Below, piece by piece: positions 18,799-26,753 of a stretch of 64,000 nt of DNA. The notes beneath the pieces are model-generated. The model was not told the DNA's origin and ran no database searches. It saw only the letters and a program-made list of their open reading frames with translations. Source of the stretch: CAWCPR01 sp963797475 (GTDB lineage Bacteria > Chloroflexota > Anaerolineae > Anaerolineales > UBA4823); the NCBI GenBank assembly GCA_963797475.1, contig CAWCPR010000003.1, forward strand, positions 248,001 through 312,000. The letters are read 5' to 3'. How positions within the stretch are numbered: position 1 is the first letter of the stretch; each line of letters opens with the position of its first letter. The translations under genes were made by a program, and so were the position numbers.

Positions 18799-20121
18799 TC
18801 AACCGAATAGACGCGGTAAGCCGCGTATTCCTGACTTCTTGATAGTTTTGAATAGGCGCTGGGCCTCGCGAAATTGTTTCATTAACCGGTTCACGTCCTG
18901 CACCTGGGTGCCAGAGCCGCTGGCGATGCGCCGGCGGCGGGAGGCATTGAGAATATCCGGCCGGCGCCTTTCTACCGTGGTCATCGAATTGATGATCGCC
19001 TCAGTCATTTTAAGCTGCTGTTCCGCATCTTGAGGAGAAATCTGGCGGGCCATCTGGCCCATTCCCCCGGGCAGCATTTCCAACAATTGTCCTAAAGGAC
19101 CTAATTTTCGCACCTGGCGCAACTGATCGGCGAAATCCTGGAGTGTAAAATCGCCTGACATCATCTTTTCGGCCTGCGCCTGGGCCGTTTTCTGATCGAA
19201 AGAAGCTTCTGCTCTTTCGATTAAGCCAATAAGGTCGCCCATGCCTAAGATGCGAGATGACAGCCGGCCAGGATCAAAGACCTCCAGCGCCTCCAATCCC
19301 TCGCCGGTGCCCAAGAACTTTATCGGCACACCGGTCACGGAGCGAATTGAGATCGCGGCCCCGCCGCGAGCGTCACCGTCCATCTTGGTTAATATCAGGC
19401 CGGTTAGCGGGATCGCCTCCTTAAACCCTTTGGCGACGTTTACCGCTTCCTGACCGATCATCGCATCGGCGACGAGTAAAATCTCCGCCGGCTGAACGCG
19501 TTTTTGGATAGCTTGCAGCTCTGACATCAACGCATTGTCAAGCTGTGACCGGCCGGCTGTATCCAGGATGATGATTGTAAAACCACCCTTTTGGGCTTTA
19601 TCCAACGCCTGGTAGGCCAGTTGCGGAGGTGGGACGCCTTGCTCGTAAAAAACGGGTACGCTCAACCGTTCGCCCAGCGTTTCCAACTGGCGTACAGCCG
19701 CCGGGCGGTAGGGGTCGGCGGCAACCAGCATCACGCGTTCCCCCTGGGAGCGCAGCAAACGGGCAAGCTTGCCGGCGGCGGTGGTCTTTCCGGAGCCTTG
19801 CAAACCAACCAGCATGATTGGGCGGGGACGTGGGCCGCTCAAATTCAGCCGCTCGGGGTCTCCCAGCGTGGCAATAAGCTCCTCATTGACGATCTTTACG
19901 ACCTGCTGCCCCGGATTCAGGGCACGCGAAACTTCCTGGCCAATGGAGCGTTCACGCACGCGGGCGACGAAATCCTTGACCACGCCATAATTGACATCCG
20001 CCTCGAGCAAAGCCAGGCGGACCTGGCGCATGGCCGTATCGACGTCGGCGTCGCTTAATTTACCATGGCGGCGGAGTTCTTTAAAGACTTCATTCAGGCG
20101 CTCAGTCAGGTTCTCAAACAT
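18799..20121 (-). CDS. ffh: Signal recognition particle protein Ffh
   Basis: SRP54-type GTPase of 440 residues that, with 4.5S RNA, directs nascent membrane proteins to FtsY. The N domain (MFENLTERLNEVFKELRRHG) is followed by the G domain with GLQGSGKTTAAGKLA (G1), DTAGRSQLD (G3) and TKMDGDARGG (G4). The Met-rich M domain contains the RNA-binding RRRRIASGSGTQVQDVN. The open frame continues ten codons further to 20151, but ATG 20121 gives the usual family N-terminus. No strong ribosome-binding site is visible. First gene of the minus-strand housekeeping operon; no 4.5S RNA gene was found in the flank. Confidence 0.96.
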   Translation of the reverse strand: MFENLTERLNEVFKELRRHGKLSDADVDTAMRQVRLALLEADVNYGVVKDFVARVRERSIGQEVSRALNPGQQVVKIVNEELIATLGDPERLNLSGPRPRPIMLVGLQGSGKTTAAGKLARLLRSQGERVMLVAADPYRPAAVRQLETLGERLSVPVFYEQGVPPPQLAYQALDKAQKGGFTIIILDTAGRSQLDNALMSELQAIQKRVQPAEILLVADAMIGQEAVNVAKGFKEAIPLTGLILTKMDGDARGGAAISIRSVTGVPIKFLGTGEGLEALEVFDPGRLSSRILGMGDLIGLIERAEASFDQKTAQAQAEKMMSGDFTLQDFADQLRQVRKLGPLGQLLEMLPGGMGQMARQISPQDAEQQLKMTEAIINSMTTVERRRPDILNASRRRRIASGSGTQVQDVNRLMKQFREAQRLFKTIKKSGIRGLPRLFG

Positions 20122-20293
20122 AGCACTGCATTTTAGCCCGGAAGCGTCCATAGGTCAAGGAAAATACTGAAGATAAGGCAGGGGATTGTAGAACCTGGGG
20201 ACAATCGACCGTAACTACTCAAGTTCGTCAGGGTTATACCCTAGTAGCGTGTAGGGCTTTTCAGACGATCTTTTCTTGAAATTAACGAATTAG

Positions 20294-20316
20294 GGTAACA
20301 TTCGTCCTATGTTACC
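20294..20316. promoter_or_regulatory. Inverted repeat upstream of degV-like gene
   Basis: Perfect 8-bp arms GGTAACAT and ATGTTACC separated by 7 bases. It is directly followed by a second palindrome. Possible operator or leader hairpin for the DegV gene. Confidence 0.5.
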
Positions 20317-20333
20317 GGATTCATATTGAATCC
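20317..20333. promoter_or_regulatory. Second palindrome upstream of degV-like gene
   Basis: Perfect 7-bp arms GGATTCA and TGAATCC around TAT. It abuts the palindrome at 20294-20316 with no gap and lies 16 bases before the AAGGAG of the DegV gene. Confidence 0.5.
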
Positions 20334-20363
20334 CCATTCTTGTTTGGCAAGGAGCGCTCAATT

Positions 20364-21203
20364 ATGGCCAATGTGGCGCTTGTCACCGACAGCACCGCCA
20401 ATATACCCAAGGAACTCCTGGAAAAATATCAAATTAGCGTGGCGCCCCAGGTTCTCATATGGGGGGAGGAAACCTACCTGGACGGCGTCGATATCCAGCC
20501 AGAAGAATTTTATTCGCGTCTGCAGACTGCGAAAACCATGCCGACCACTTCTCAGGCCTCGGCAAAATCTTTCAATGAGATATTCGAAAGATTGTTAAGC
20601 CAGGGCTGTGAAATCCTGGCAGTGTTGATCTCCGGCCAACTTTCCGGCACAATTGCCTCGGCGTACCAGGCCCTGGAGCAATTTCCGGGCGCCTCTATAG
20701 AAATCGTCGATTCGAATTCAGCAGCAATGGCGATGGGATTTCAGGTCCTGATGGCCGCTCGGGCGGCAGCCAAGGGAGCCAGCCTGGCCGAATGCAAAGC
20801 GGTTGCCGAAGAGGCCCGCGACCACACCGGCGTCATCTTCGCCGTCGACACATTAGAATTTCTGCATCGCGGCGGGCGGATCGGTGGAGGGGCGCGCTTG
20901 TTAGGCACCGCCCTCAACCTGAAACCCATCTTGGAGCTGCGCGAGGGTCACGTGGAAGCAGTCGAAAGAATCCGCACCCGGCGAAAATCCATCAGCCGCT
21001 TGATCGAGCTGGTCGAGCAAAGGATTGCAGGGAGAAAACCAGTCAGCCTGGCAACCCTGCACGCAAACGCGCCGGAAGACGCCCAATTGCTTCTGGATCT
21101 GGCCAGCGAGAAAATCGAGGCCGAGGAGAGCATCTTTACCGAAGTCAGCCCGGTGGTCGGAAACCACGCCGGCCCAGGCACCGTAGGGTTGGCGTTTATA
21201 GCT
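20364..21203 (+). CDS. DegV family fatty-acid-binding protein
   Basis: DegV-type protein, 283 residues to the terminal SxxxGPGTVGLAFIAGM-like end; the stop codon lies at 21210-21212, so the coding sequence runs to there. DegV proteins bind a fatty acid and deliver it to FakA-type kinases for phosphorylation. Motifs present: ALVTDSTANIPKELL at the N-terminus, MPTTSQAS, VLISGQLSGTIASAYQA, FAVDTLEFLHRGGRIGGGA and the C-terminal HAGPGTVG. ATG 20364 is preceded by AAGGAG. No fakA-like kinase gene is adjacent, so the partner must be elsewhere. A factor-independent terminator follows at 21235. Confidence 0.93.
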
Positions 21204-21234
21204 GGAATGTAAATCTCTGTTTTTGACTGATCCG

Positions 21235-21278
21235 GCCGGGCTTTCCGTTATTTTAATCGGGAGGCCCGGCTGCTTTTT
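21235..21278 (+). terminator. Terminator after degV-like gene
   Basis: GCCGGGC (21235-21241) and GCCCGGC (21264-21270) form the base of an imperfect hairpin followed by TGCTTTTT. Confidence 0.7.
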
Positions 21279-21338
21279 GTGCTATCTGTCCACTCGAAAA
21301 AGTTCACAGAGCGCCAGCGAGCGGCGTGAAAATTCTTT

Positions 21339-21367
21339 TTGACGCTTGCCTTAAATCGTGGTACGCT
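21339..21367 (+). promoter_or_regulatory. Candidate promoter of cbs/serK-like operon
   Basis: TTGACG (21339-21344), a 17-base spacer and TACGCT (21362-21367). It lies about 118 bases upstream of the cbs start. Confidence 0.5.
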
Positions 21368-21484
21368 TATGGCAGGCCGTGAAGTGGGCGGAACACGGCT
21401 GGTGAATGACACTCACAAGAATCCCCGGGCCTGGAAGTTGATTGGATTAGGAAAACAACCCTTACGCTCCCACTCTCGGAGTCA

Positions 21485-22912
21485 ATGAATATGAACGCAT
21501 CTGAGCCCCTGACTTCTGACTCCTTACGGGTTTACGATAATATTCTGGATACAATTGGGAAAACCCCGCTGGTAAAACTTGGCCGGTTGGGGCGCAGCCT
21601 GCCCTGCCCGCTTTATGCGAAAGTGGAAGCTTTCAACCCGGGCGGTTCGGTGAAAGACCGGATCGCTTTAAACATGATTGAAGAAGCTGAGCGCAGCGGC
21701 AGACTTAAGCCAGGGGGAACTGTGGTGGAATCCACCTCTGGAAATACCGGTGTAGGATTGGCAATTGTCTGCGCATTGAAAGGCTACAAAGCCATTTTTG
21801 TGATGCCAGACAAAATGAGCCAGGAAAAAATCCAGGTTTTGCGGGCTTACGGCGCGAAGGTGGTCATCACACCCACAGCGGTCGCTCCTGAGGACCCGCG
21901 TTCGTATTACAACGTCGCCAGGCGCATCGTGGACGAAACGCCCAACGCCATCCTGGCAAACCAATACCATAATCCTGAGAACCCAAATAGCCACTACCAA
22001 ACCACCGGACCCGAGATCTGGGAGCAGACGAAAGGCCAGGTGACAGACGTCGTAATCGCTATGGGGACCGGGGGCACGATTTCAGGCATCGGGCACTACT
22101 TGAAGGAGAAGAACCCTGCAATTCGCATGATAGGGGTCGATCCGACGGGCTCTATCTTACTCGAAGCCTGGCAGCTTGGCCACTTTTCAAAAGACCTGCA
22201 GGCCAGCACGTATAAAGTCGAAGGGATTGGCGAGGATTTTCTCCCCTCGACCCTTGACCTTTCGATCATCGACCAGGTGATTCGAGTGACGGATAAAGAG
22301 TCATTTTTATGGACCCGCCGCCTGGTAAAAGAGGAAGGCATCTTTTGCGGAGGCTCATCCGGCTCGGCTGTGGCAGCGGCTATGCGCTACGCTCAAACCC
22401 TGGATGCCGGTCACCTGGTGGTCGTGCTTTTGCCAGATACCGGGTCCCGCTACCTTTCCAAGGTTTTCGACGATAAATGGATGCGTGAAAACGGCTTCCT
22501 CGAAGCGGAATGGACTGAAATCACCCTTGGCGAAGTGTTGGCCAGAAAACCTTTCAAAGAACTGATCACCGCCAGGATGGAAGACCATATCACAGACGTC
22601 ATCGCTTTGATGAAATCCAATGATATTTCCCAGGTCCCCGCCCTGGACCCGCAGGGGCAAATTGCCGGCCTGGTTACCGAAGTGGATCTGCTAAAGCATA
22701 TGTTGGAAAGCAACCAGGGAATTCCGCGTGACGAAACGATCGAAGCAATCGTCGAGGATGCAAAGGCGATCTACCCTTCACACACCTTGTTGGAAGAAGT
22801 TCTGCCAGACATCGTCGACGGGTATGTAATCCTGGTGACTGAAGCCAACCGGCCAGTTGGCATTCTTACAAAAATCGATATCCTGGATTTCGTCGCCCAA
22901 GAAATCCATTAG
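21485..22912 (+). CDS. cbs: Cystathionine beta-synthase/cysteine synthase with CBS domain pair
   Basis: PLP enzyme of fold type II, 475 residues. The catalytic half (about 1-330) contains the PLP lysine K57 in GGSVKDR, the substrate loop STSGNTGVGLA, the phosphate-binding MGTGGTISGIGH and the C-terminal IFCGGSSGSA. The rest is a pair of CBS domains (from ITARMEDHITDVIALM to the end), the layout of cystathionine beta-synthase. It makes cystathionine from serine plus homocysteine, or cysteine from an activated serine plus sulfide. The SerK-like gene starts 20 bases downstream and a cystathionine gamma-lyase/synthase gene converges, which supports a cysteine/transsulfuration role. Which activated serine it uses is open. 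Confidence 0.9.
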   Translation: MNMNASEPLTSDSLRVYDNILDTIGKTPLVKLGRLGRSLPCPLYAKVEAFNPGGSVKDRIALNMIEEAERSGRLKPGGTVVESTSGNTGVGLAIVCALKGYKAIFVMPDKMSQEKIQVLRAYGAKVVITPTAVAPEDPRSYYNVARRIVDETPNAILANQYHNPENPNSHYQTTGPEIWEQTKGQVTDVVIAMGTGGTISGIGHYLKEKNPAIRMIGVDPTGSILLEAWQLGHFSKDLQASTYKVEGIGEDFLPSTLDLSIIDQVIRVTDKESFLWTRRLVKEEGIFCGGSSGSAVAAAMRYAQTLDAGHLVVVLLPDTGSRYLSKVFDDKWMRENGFLEAEWTEITLGEVLARKPFKELITARMEDHITDVIALMKSNDISQVPALDPQGQIAGLVTEVDLLKHMLESNQGIPRDETIEAIVEDAKAIYPSHTLLEEVLPDIVDGYVILVTEANRPVGILTKIDILDFVAQEIH

Positions 22913-22932
22913 AGCAGATCAAACCATCTTTC

Positions 22933-23790
22933 ATGCAAGAGACTCCATCGTCTATGCCTTCAGACCTGCCTACACTCGCGTTCGTTCCAGTCGACAGCCT
23001 GTTGATCCACGAACGCCACGATGACCAGCGCGTCTACCCATTGGTCCTGCGAATACGCAACAGCGGCGTTTTTCGAAATCCACCCATCGTCTTACCCCTA
23101 CAAATTCCCAACGGGAGCTATATGGTCCTGGACGGCGCGAACAGGATCACTGCCTTAAAAGAAATGGGATTTTTGCATGCCCTGGTTCAGGTTGTCCAAC
23201 CGGATGACCCTGGTCTGGGTCTGCAAAACTGGAATCACGTCGTCTGGGAATTGAACCCGGCCAGATTTTTAGCCGGGATCCATGAAATCGATGGCATCCA
23301 AATTGTCCTATCGAGCGATGAAAAGGATCAGCCAAATATCGCTGGGGACTGCGGCCTGGCTTTGATCGGCATGTGTGATAATCGTCAATATCAATTGTGC
23401 ACCGAATCCGAGCTGCTGGTAGAGCGAGTCGACCTGCTGAATGCGATTGTGAACAGCTACAGAGATCGGGCTCGCCTGGATCGTACCAGCTCGCGAGACG
23501 TGGCGCTGCTCTCGAAAATCTACCCGCAGTTTAGCGCCCTGGTGATTTTCCCCAATTTCCTGATCGAGGATGTCATGGGTCTGGCGAGCAAAGGCTACCT
23601 GCTTCCCAGTGGGATCACCCGTTTCACGATCTCGCCGCGCGCCCTGCACGTCAACTATCCCTTGGATGAGCTGGCTGCCGACAAACCGCTGGAAGAGAAA
23701 AACGCCCAACTGCACAAGTGGCTGCAAGAACGAATCGAACGTAAAGGCGTGCGATATTACGCCGAACCCACTTTCTTGTTCGATGAATAA
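22933..23790 (+). CDS. ParB/SerK-like protein, putative free-serine kinase
   Basis: ParB/sulfiredoxin-superfamily protein of 285 residues. The N-terminal domain reads FVPVDSLLIHERHDDQRV, then SGVFRNPPIVLP, then MVLDGANRITALKEMG. This is the ParB N-domain layout with DGANR (residues 67-71) in place of the usual DGHHR. An isolated HE (E27) sits where SerK and SbnI, as I recall them, have their catalytic Glu. The C-terminal part (LALIG, then a segment ending FTISPRALHVNYPLDEL) also recalls SerK. SerK and SbnI phosphorylate free serine to O-phosphoserine. It is co-directional with the upstream cbs gene after 20 bases, so it could supply that enzyme. A DNA-binding ParB role is unlikely: no parA and no helix-turn-helix domain is evident. 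Confidence 0.7.
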   Translation: MQETPSSMPSDLPTLAFVPVDSLLIHERHDDQRVYPLVLRIRNSGVFRNPPIVLPLQIPNGSYMVLDGANRITALKEMGFLHALVQVVQPDDPGLGLQNWNHVVWELNPARFLAGIHEIDGIQIVLSSDEKDQPNIAGDCGLALIGMCDNRQYQLCTESELLVERVDLLNAIVNSYRDRARLDRTSSRDVALLSKIYPQFSALVIFPNFLIEDVMGLASKGYLLPSGITRFTISPRALHVNYPLDELAADKPLEEKNAQLHKWLQERIERKGVRYYAEPTFLFDE

Positions 23791-23818
23791 GGGTGGGCGC
23801 AGGGACGGACTCTGGAGG

Positions 23819-24958
23819 TTATGCCTGCTCCAGGGCCGCCTCTAAATCCGCGACCAAATCATCGATGTGCTCCAGCCCCACAGAAAGGCGCACCAGACCC
23901 GGATCCACTGCCAGGGGAGAATCCGCAGTCGAAGCATGGGTCATCGCCGCCGGCACTTCGATTAAAGATTCCACGCCACCGAGGGATTCGGCCAATGAAA
24001 AAATCCTGGTGCTTTCCACCACACGCCGGGCGGCTTGTTCCCCACCTCGAATAACGATTGAGATCATTCCGCCCCCCAACCGCATCTGCCGGCAAGCAAT
24101 TTGGTATTGAGGGTGGGTGGGATGGAAAGGATAAAGGACTCTCTCCACTTTTGGATGGCTTGCCAGGAATTCCGCCAGGGAATGCGCGTTCTCAGCATGG
24201 CGCTGCATGCGCAAGGCCAGGGTTTTGACGCCGCGCAGGACCAAAAAACAATCCATCGGCCCGGGCACTGCCCCAACCGCATTCTGCAAAAAAGCGAGGC
24301 GTTCGTAAAGCTCCGCTGAATGACCCATCAGCGCTCCGCCGATGACATCCGAATGACCGCCGAGGTATTTCGTGGTGGAATGCAAGACGAGGTCAGCGCC
24401 CAATTCCAGCGGGCGCTGCAAGTAAGGGGTGGCGAAGGTATTGTCCACCACCAGGAGAGCCTTGGGGATACGCTGGTGTACGATTTCTGTGACTGCCTGA
24501 ATATCGGTAACGCTTAGCATAGGGTTGGAAGGCGATTCCAGCCAAACCAAGCGGGTATTTGGGCGAAGCTGGTCTGCCACCTGCTGGAGATTGGTTGTAT
24601 CGATATAGGTAAAATCCAGACCATACGATCGCAACACCCGTTCAAACAAGCGATAAGTGCCTCCATAAATATCGTTGCCCGCTAAAACGTGATCTCCAGG
24701 CGCCAGAAGGCGCAAGATCGTGTCGGTCGCCGCCATGCCGGAAGCAAAGGCCAGGCTGAAGTCCGCTGATTCGAGCGCGGCCAGGCAGGCCTCTAAAGCA
24801 GCCCGGGTTGGATTGCCTGTCCTGGAATATTCGTAGCCGCGATGCCGGCCTACCCCATCCTGCTGGTAAGTCGAAGTCTGGTAAATCGGGGTCATGACGG
24901 CCCCAGTTGAAGGATCCGGTTTTTGACCCGCATGAATGGTTAAGGTTTCGAAATGCAT
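23819..24958 (-). CDS. Cystathionine gamma-lyase/gamma-synthase
   Basis: Cys/Met metabolism PLP enzyme of fold type I, 379 residues. The PLP lysine is K197 in LHSTTKYLGGHSD. Other family segments are YSRTGNPTRAALE, FASGMAAT, GNDIYGGTYRLFE, WLESPSNPML and VRLSVGLEHIDDL. It either splits cystathionine to cysteine (lyase) or builds it (synthase); the two cannot be separated safely by eye. The neighbouring cystathionine beta-synthase-type gene favours the lyase direction. TTG 24979 is possible, but ATG 24958 gives the common FETLTIHAGQ start and has GGAG 11 bases upstream. It converges on the SerK-like gene with 28 bases between. Confidence 0.92.
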   Translation of the reverse strand: MHFETLTIHAGQKPDPSTGAVMTPIYQTSTYQQDGVGRHRGYEYSRTGNPTRAALEACLAALESADFSLAFASGMAATDTILRLLAPGDHVLAGNDIYGGTYRLFERVLRSYGLDFTYIDTTNLQQVADQLRPNTRLVWLESPSNPMLSVTDIQAVTEIVHQRIPKALLVVDNTFATPYLQRPLELGADLVLHSTTKYLGGHSDVIGGALMGHSAELYERLAFLQNAVGAVPGPMDCFLVLRGVKTLALRMQRHAENAHSLAEFLASHPKVERVLYPFHPTHPQYQIACRQMRLGGGMISIVIRGGEQAARRVVESTRIFSLAESLGGVESLIEVPAAMTHASTADSPLAVDPGLVRLSVGLEHIDDLVADLEAALEQA

Positions 24959-25032
24959 CAGCTTATCAGCTCCAGACAAGTGTCGAATTTCTTAGTTCTG
25001 GCAAGCAGGATTCCCCACCAGCCGTGGACTTC

Positions 25033-25061
25033 ATTTTAGTCGCGAAACTCCCGGGAGACAA
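25033..25061 (-). promoter_or_regulatory. Candidate promoter of cystathionine gamma-lyase/synthase gene
   Basis: Minus-strand TTGTCT (25056-25061), a 17-base spacer and TAAAAT (25033-25038). It is divergent from the fur promoter. Confidence 0.5.
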
Positions 25062-25091
25062 GACAAAAAAGGATCTTCATAAAAGATGATC

Positions 25092-25119
25092 TTGACAGGT
25101 ACAATTTAAATGCTAAAAT
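25092..25119 (+). promoter_or_regulatory. Promoter of Fur-family regulator gene
   Basis: TTGACA (25092-25097), a 16-base spacer and TAAAAT (25114-25119) with a TGC extended -10. One of the strongest promoters in the window. Confidence 0.75.
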
Positions 25120-25141
25120 TTGCGATAAGGAATAATCGCAA
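25120..25141. promoter_or_regulatory. Palindrome at fur-family transcription start, candidate operator
   Basis: Perfect 7-bp arms TTGCGAT and ATCGCAA separated by AAGGAATA. It starts directly after the -10 element and includes the ribosome-binding site in its spacer, so a bound repressor would block initiation. Autoregulation by the Fur-family protein encoded next is the simplest reading. Confidence 0.6.
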
Positions 25142-25143
25142 TA

Positions 25144-25587
25144 ATGGATAAGTCCAAAATAGCGCCCCAGAACACACGAAAATCCACTCCCGGATCCGGC
25201 AGAAAAACCCGTAATACGATCCAGCGCAGAAAAATCCTGGTAGCCGTCCGCGATTCGGGCACCCACGTCACTGCCGAGACGGTTTACGAACAGGTTAAAT
25301 TGGAGATGCCAGAGATCAGCCTGTCGACCGTCTATCGCAATCTGAAAACACTGGCGGACCAAGGGAAGGTCTCCGCGACCGACCTGGGCAGTGGGATGGT
25401 GTTCGAGGCAGTCCAGGAAGGCGCTCACCACCACCTGGTCTGCCTGAGCTGTAACAAGATCATTCCGTTTGACCATTCATTTGTAGAGCCGCTCTTCCAG
25501 GAAATTGAGAAACAAGGTTTTGAATTGGTGACTTCCCATTTGGCGTTGTACGGATATTGCCCGAATTGCCAAAAGTCCCAAGACTAA
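25144..25587 (+). CDS. Fur-family metalloregulator (candidate Ni/Co sensor)
   Basis: Ferric-uptake-regulator family repressor of 147 residues. The winged helix spans about 28-85 with the recognition helix in ISLSTVYRNLKTL. The dimerisation domain carries the metal ligands HHHLVCLSC and the second Cys pair CPNC, a structural zinc site. The N-terminus is basic. It is followed after 49 bases by a cbiMQO nickel/cobalt transporter, so it may be a Nur-like nickel sensor or a Zur/PerR type that happens to sit here. A palindrome overlapping its own promoter suggests autoregulation. Metal specificity is not readable by eye. Confidence 0.9.
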   Translation: MDKSKIAPQNTRKSTPGSGRKTRNTIQRRKILVAVRDSGTHVTAETVYEQVKLEMPEISLSTVYRNLKTLADQGKVSATDLGSGMVFEAVQEGAHHHLVCLSCNKIIPFDHSFVEPLFQEIEKQGFELVTSHLALYGYCPNCQKSQD

Positions 25588-25636
25588 AACAGCCCTATTC
25601 AGAATAAAGAATCCATCCGGTGCGGGGAGATTATCG

Positions 25637-26749
25637 ATGAAATTCGCCAATCCATCTTTTCCAAAGTGGTTTGTAATTTACTACCTGGCTGTTGGCGCAT
25701 GGCTCGCAACCACCGCCATGCATATCCCGGACGGCTATCTCAGCCCATCCACCTCGCTGGTCATGTTCTTATTGGTACTGCCGTTTTGGGTGCGCGGTGT
25801 TCAGAAGCTGCGCAAGACGATCAACGCCAAAAACGTGCCACTCATTGCTCTTTTTGCTGCGTTTTCTTTCGTGATCATGATGTTCAACGTGCCTTTGCCC
25901 GGCGGCACCACAGGCCACGCCGTGGGCGGCGCTCTGGCTGCCATCCTCCTGGGGCCTGAAATTGCCACAATCGCCATATCCATCGCCCTGGTCATCCAGG
26001 CTTTCTTTTTCGGCGATGGGGGAATCCTGGCAATAGGCGCCAATTGCTTCAATATGGCGGTGGTCTTGCCATATATCGCCTACTATCTTTATCAGGCTAT
26101 ATCCGGAAAAACTCCCATCTCCTCGAAGTTACGTCCAATCGCGGCCGCGGTTGGAGGATGGGCCGGATTGACCATCGCAGCTTTCTTTGCCGGGGTGGAG
26201 TTTGGCATCCAACCCCTGCTTTTTCACACCGCAAATGGAGTTCCGCTGTATGCCCCTTACCCGCTGGCAGTCTCTATCCCGACGATGGTCATTCCACACT
26301 TGTTGGTGGCATCCGTGATTGAAGGCCTGTTCACCGGACTTGTTGTCGCGTACATACAACGTTCCAATCAAAAGGCTTTGCAGCTCGAGGCCAGCACCGA
26401 AGCAGGCTCAGACGCTTTCAGTTTTGGCAAATGGAGAGCTTTGTGGGCCATCCTGGCGATAGCAATCCTCGCCGCCCCGTTGGGATTGCTGGCGCCCGGG
26501 ACAGCCTGGGGCGAATGGGGTTCAGACCAACTGGCCGGGCTGGGGTTGAATTTCATCCCGCAGGGATTGGCCAGTTTAGAAAGTTTGTGGGGAGCGCCGC
26601 TGGCGGATTACGACCTGCCAGCGCTTGGCAATGCCAACCTGGGCTATGTGCTCTCTGCATTGGTCGGAGTGGTTCTGATAGGTCTGGTTGTGTGGCTCTT
26701 CTCTGCGCTGTTCACAAGAGAGAAACAGGCGCAAAACATACAGCACTGA
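25637..26749 (+). CDS. cbiM: CbiM cobalt/nickel transport protein with fused C-terminal membrane domain
   Basis: Substrate-binding membrane subunit (S component) of an ECF-type cobalt or nickel importer, 370 residues. The metal-binding MHIPDGYLSPS occurs at residue 28, after a hydrophobic N-terminal segment ending TTA. Cleavage there would expose Met-His at the N-terminus, as the family requires. The core continues with FNVPLPGGTTGHAVGGALAA and FFFGDGGILAIGANCFNMAV. The last 100 residues contain LLAPGTAWGEWG and a final helix, the PDGLE/CbiN-like part often encoded separately. ATG 25637 follows GGGGAG. cbiQ starts four bases after its stop. Confidence 0.93.
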   Translation: MKFANPSFPKWFVIYYLAVGAWLATTAMHIPDGYLSPSTSLVMFLLVLPFWVRGVQKLRKTINAKNVPLIALFAAFSFVIMMFNVPLPGGTTGHAVGGALAAILLGPEIATIAISIALVIQAFFFGDGGILAIGANCFNMAVVLPYIAYYLYQAISGKTPISSKLRPIAAAVGGWAGLTIAAFFAGVEFGIQPLLFHTANGVPLYAPYPLAVSIPTMVIPHLLVASVIEGLFTGLVVAYIQRSNQKALQLEASTEAGSDAFSFGKWRALWAILAIAILAAPLGLLAPGTAWGEWGSDQLAGLGLNFIPQGLASLESLWGAPLADYDLPALGNANLGYVLSALVGVVLIGLVVWLFSALFTREKQAQNIQH

Positions 26750-26753
26750 TCCC

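Noticed and set aside
20152..20363. 4.5S SRP RNA gene next to ffh
   Set aside because: The conserved GGUCAGG/GGAAGCAGC-type core is absent from both strands of this gap.
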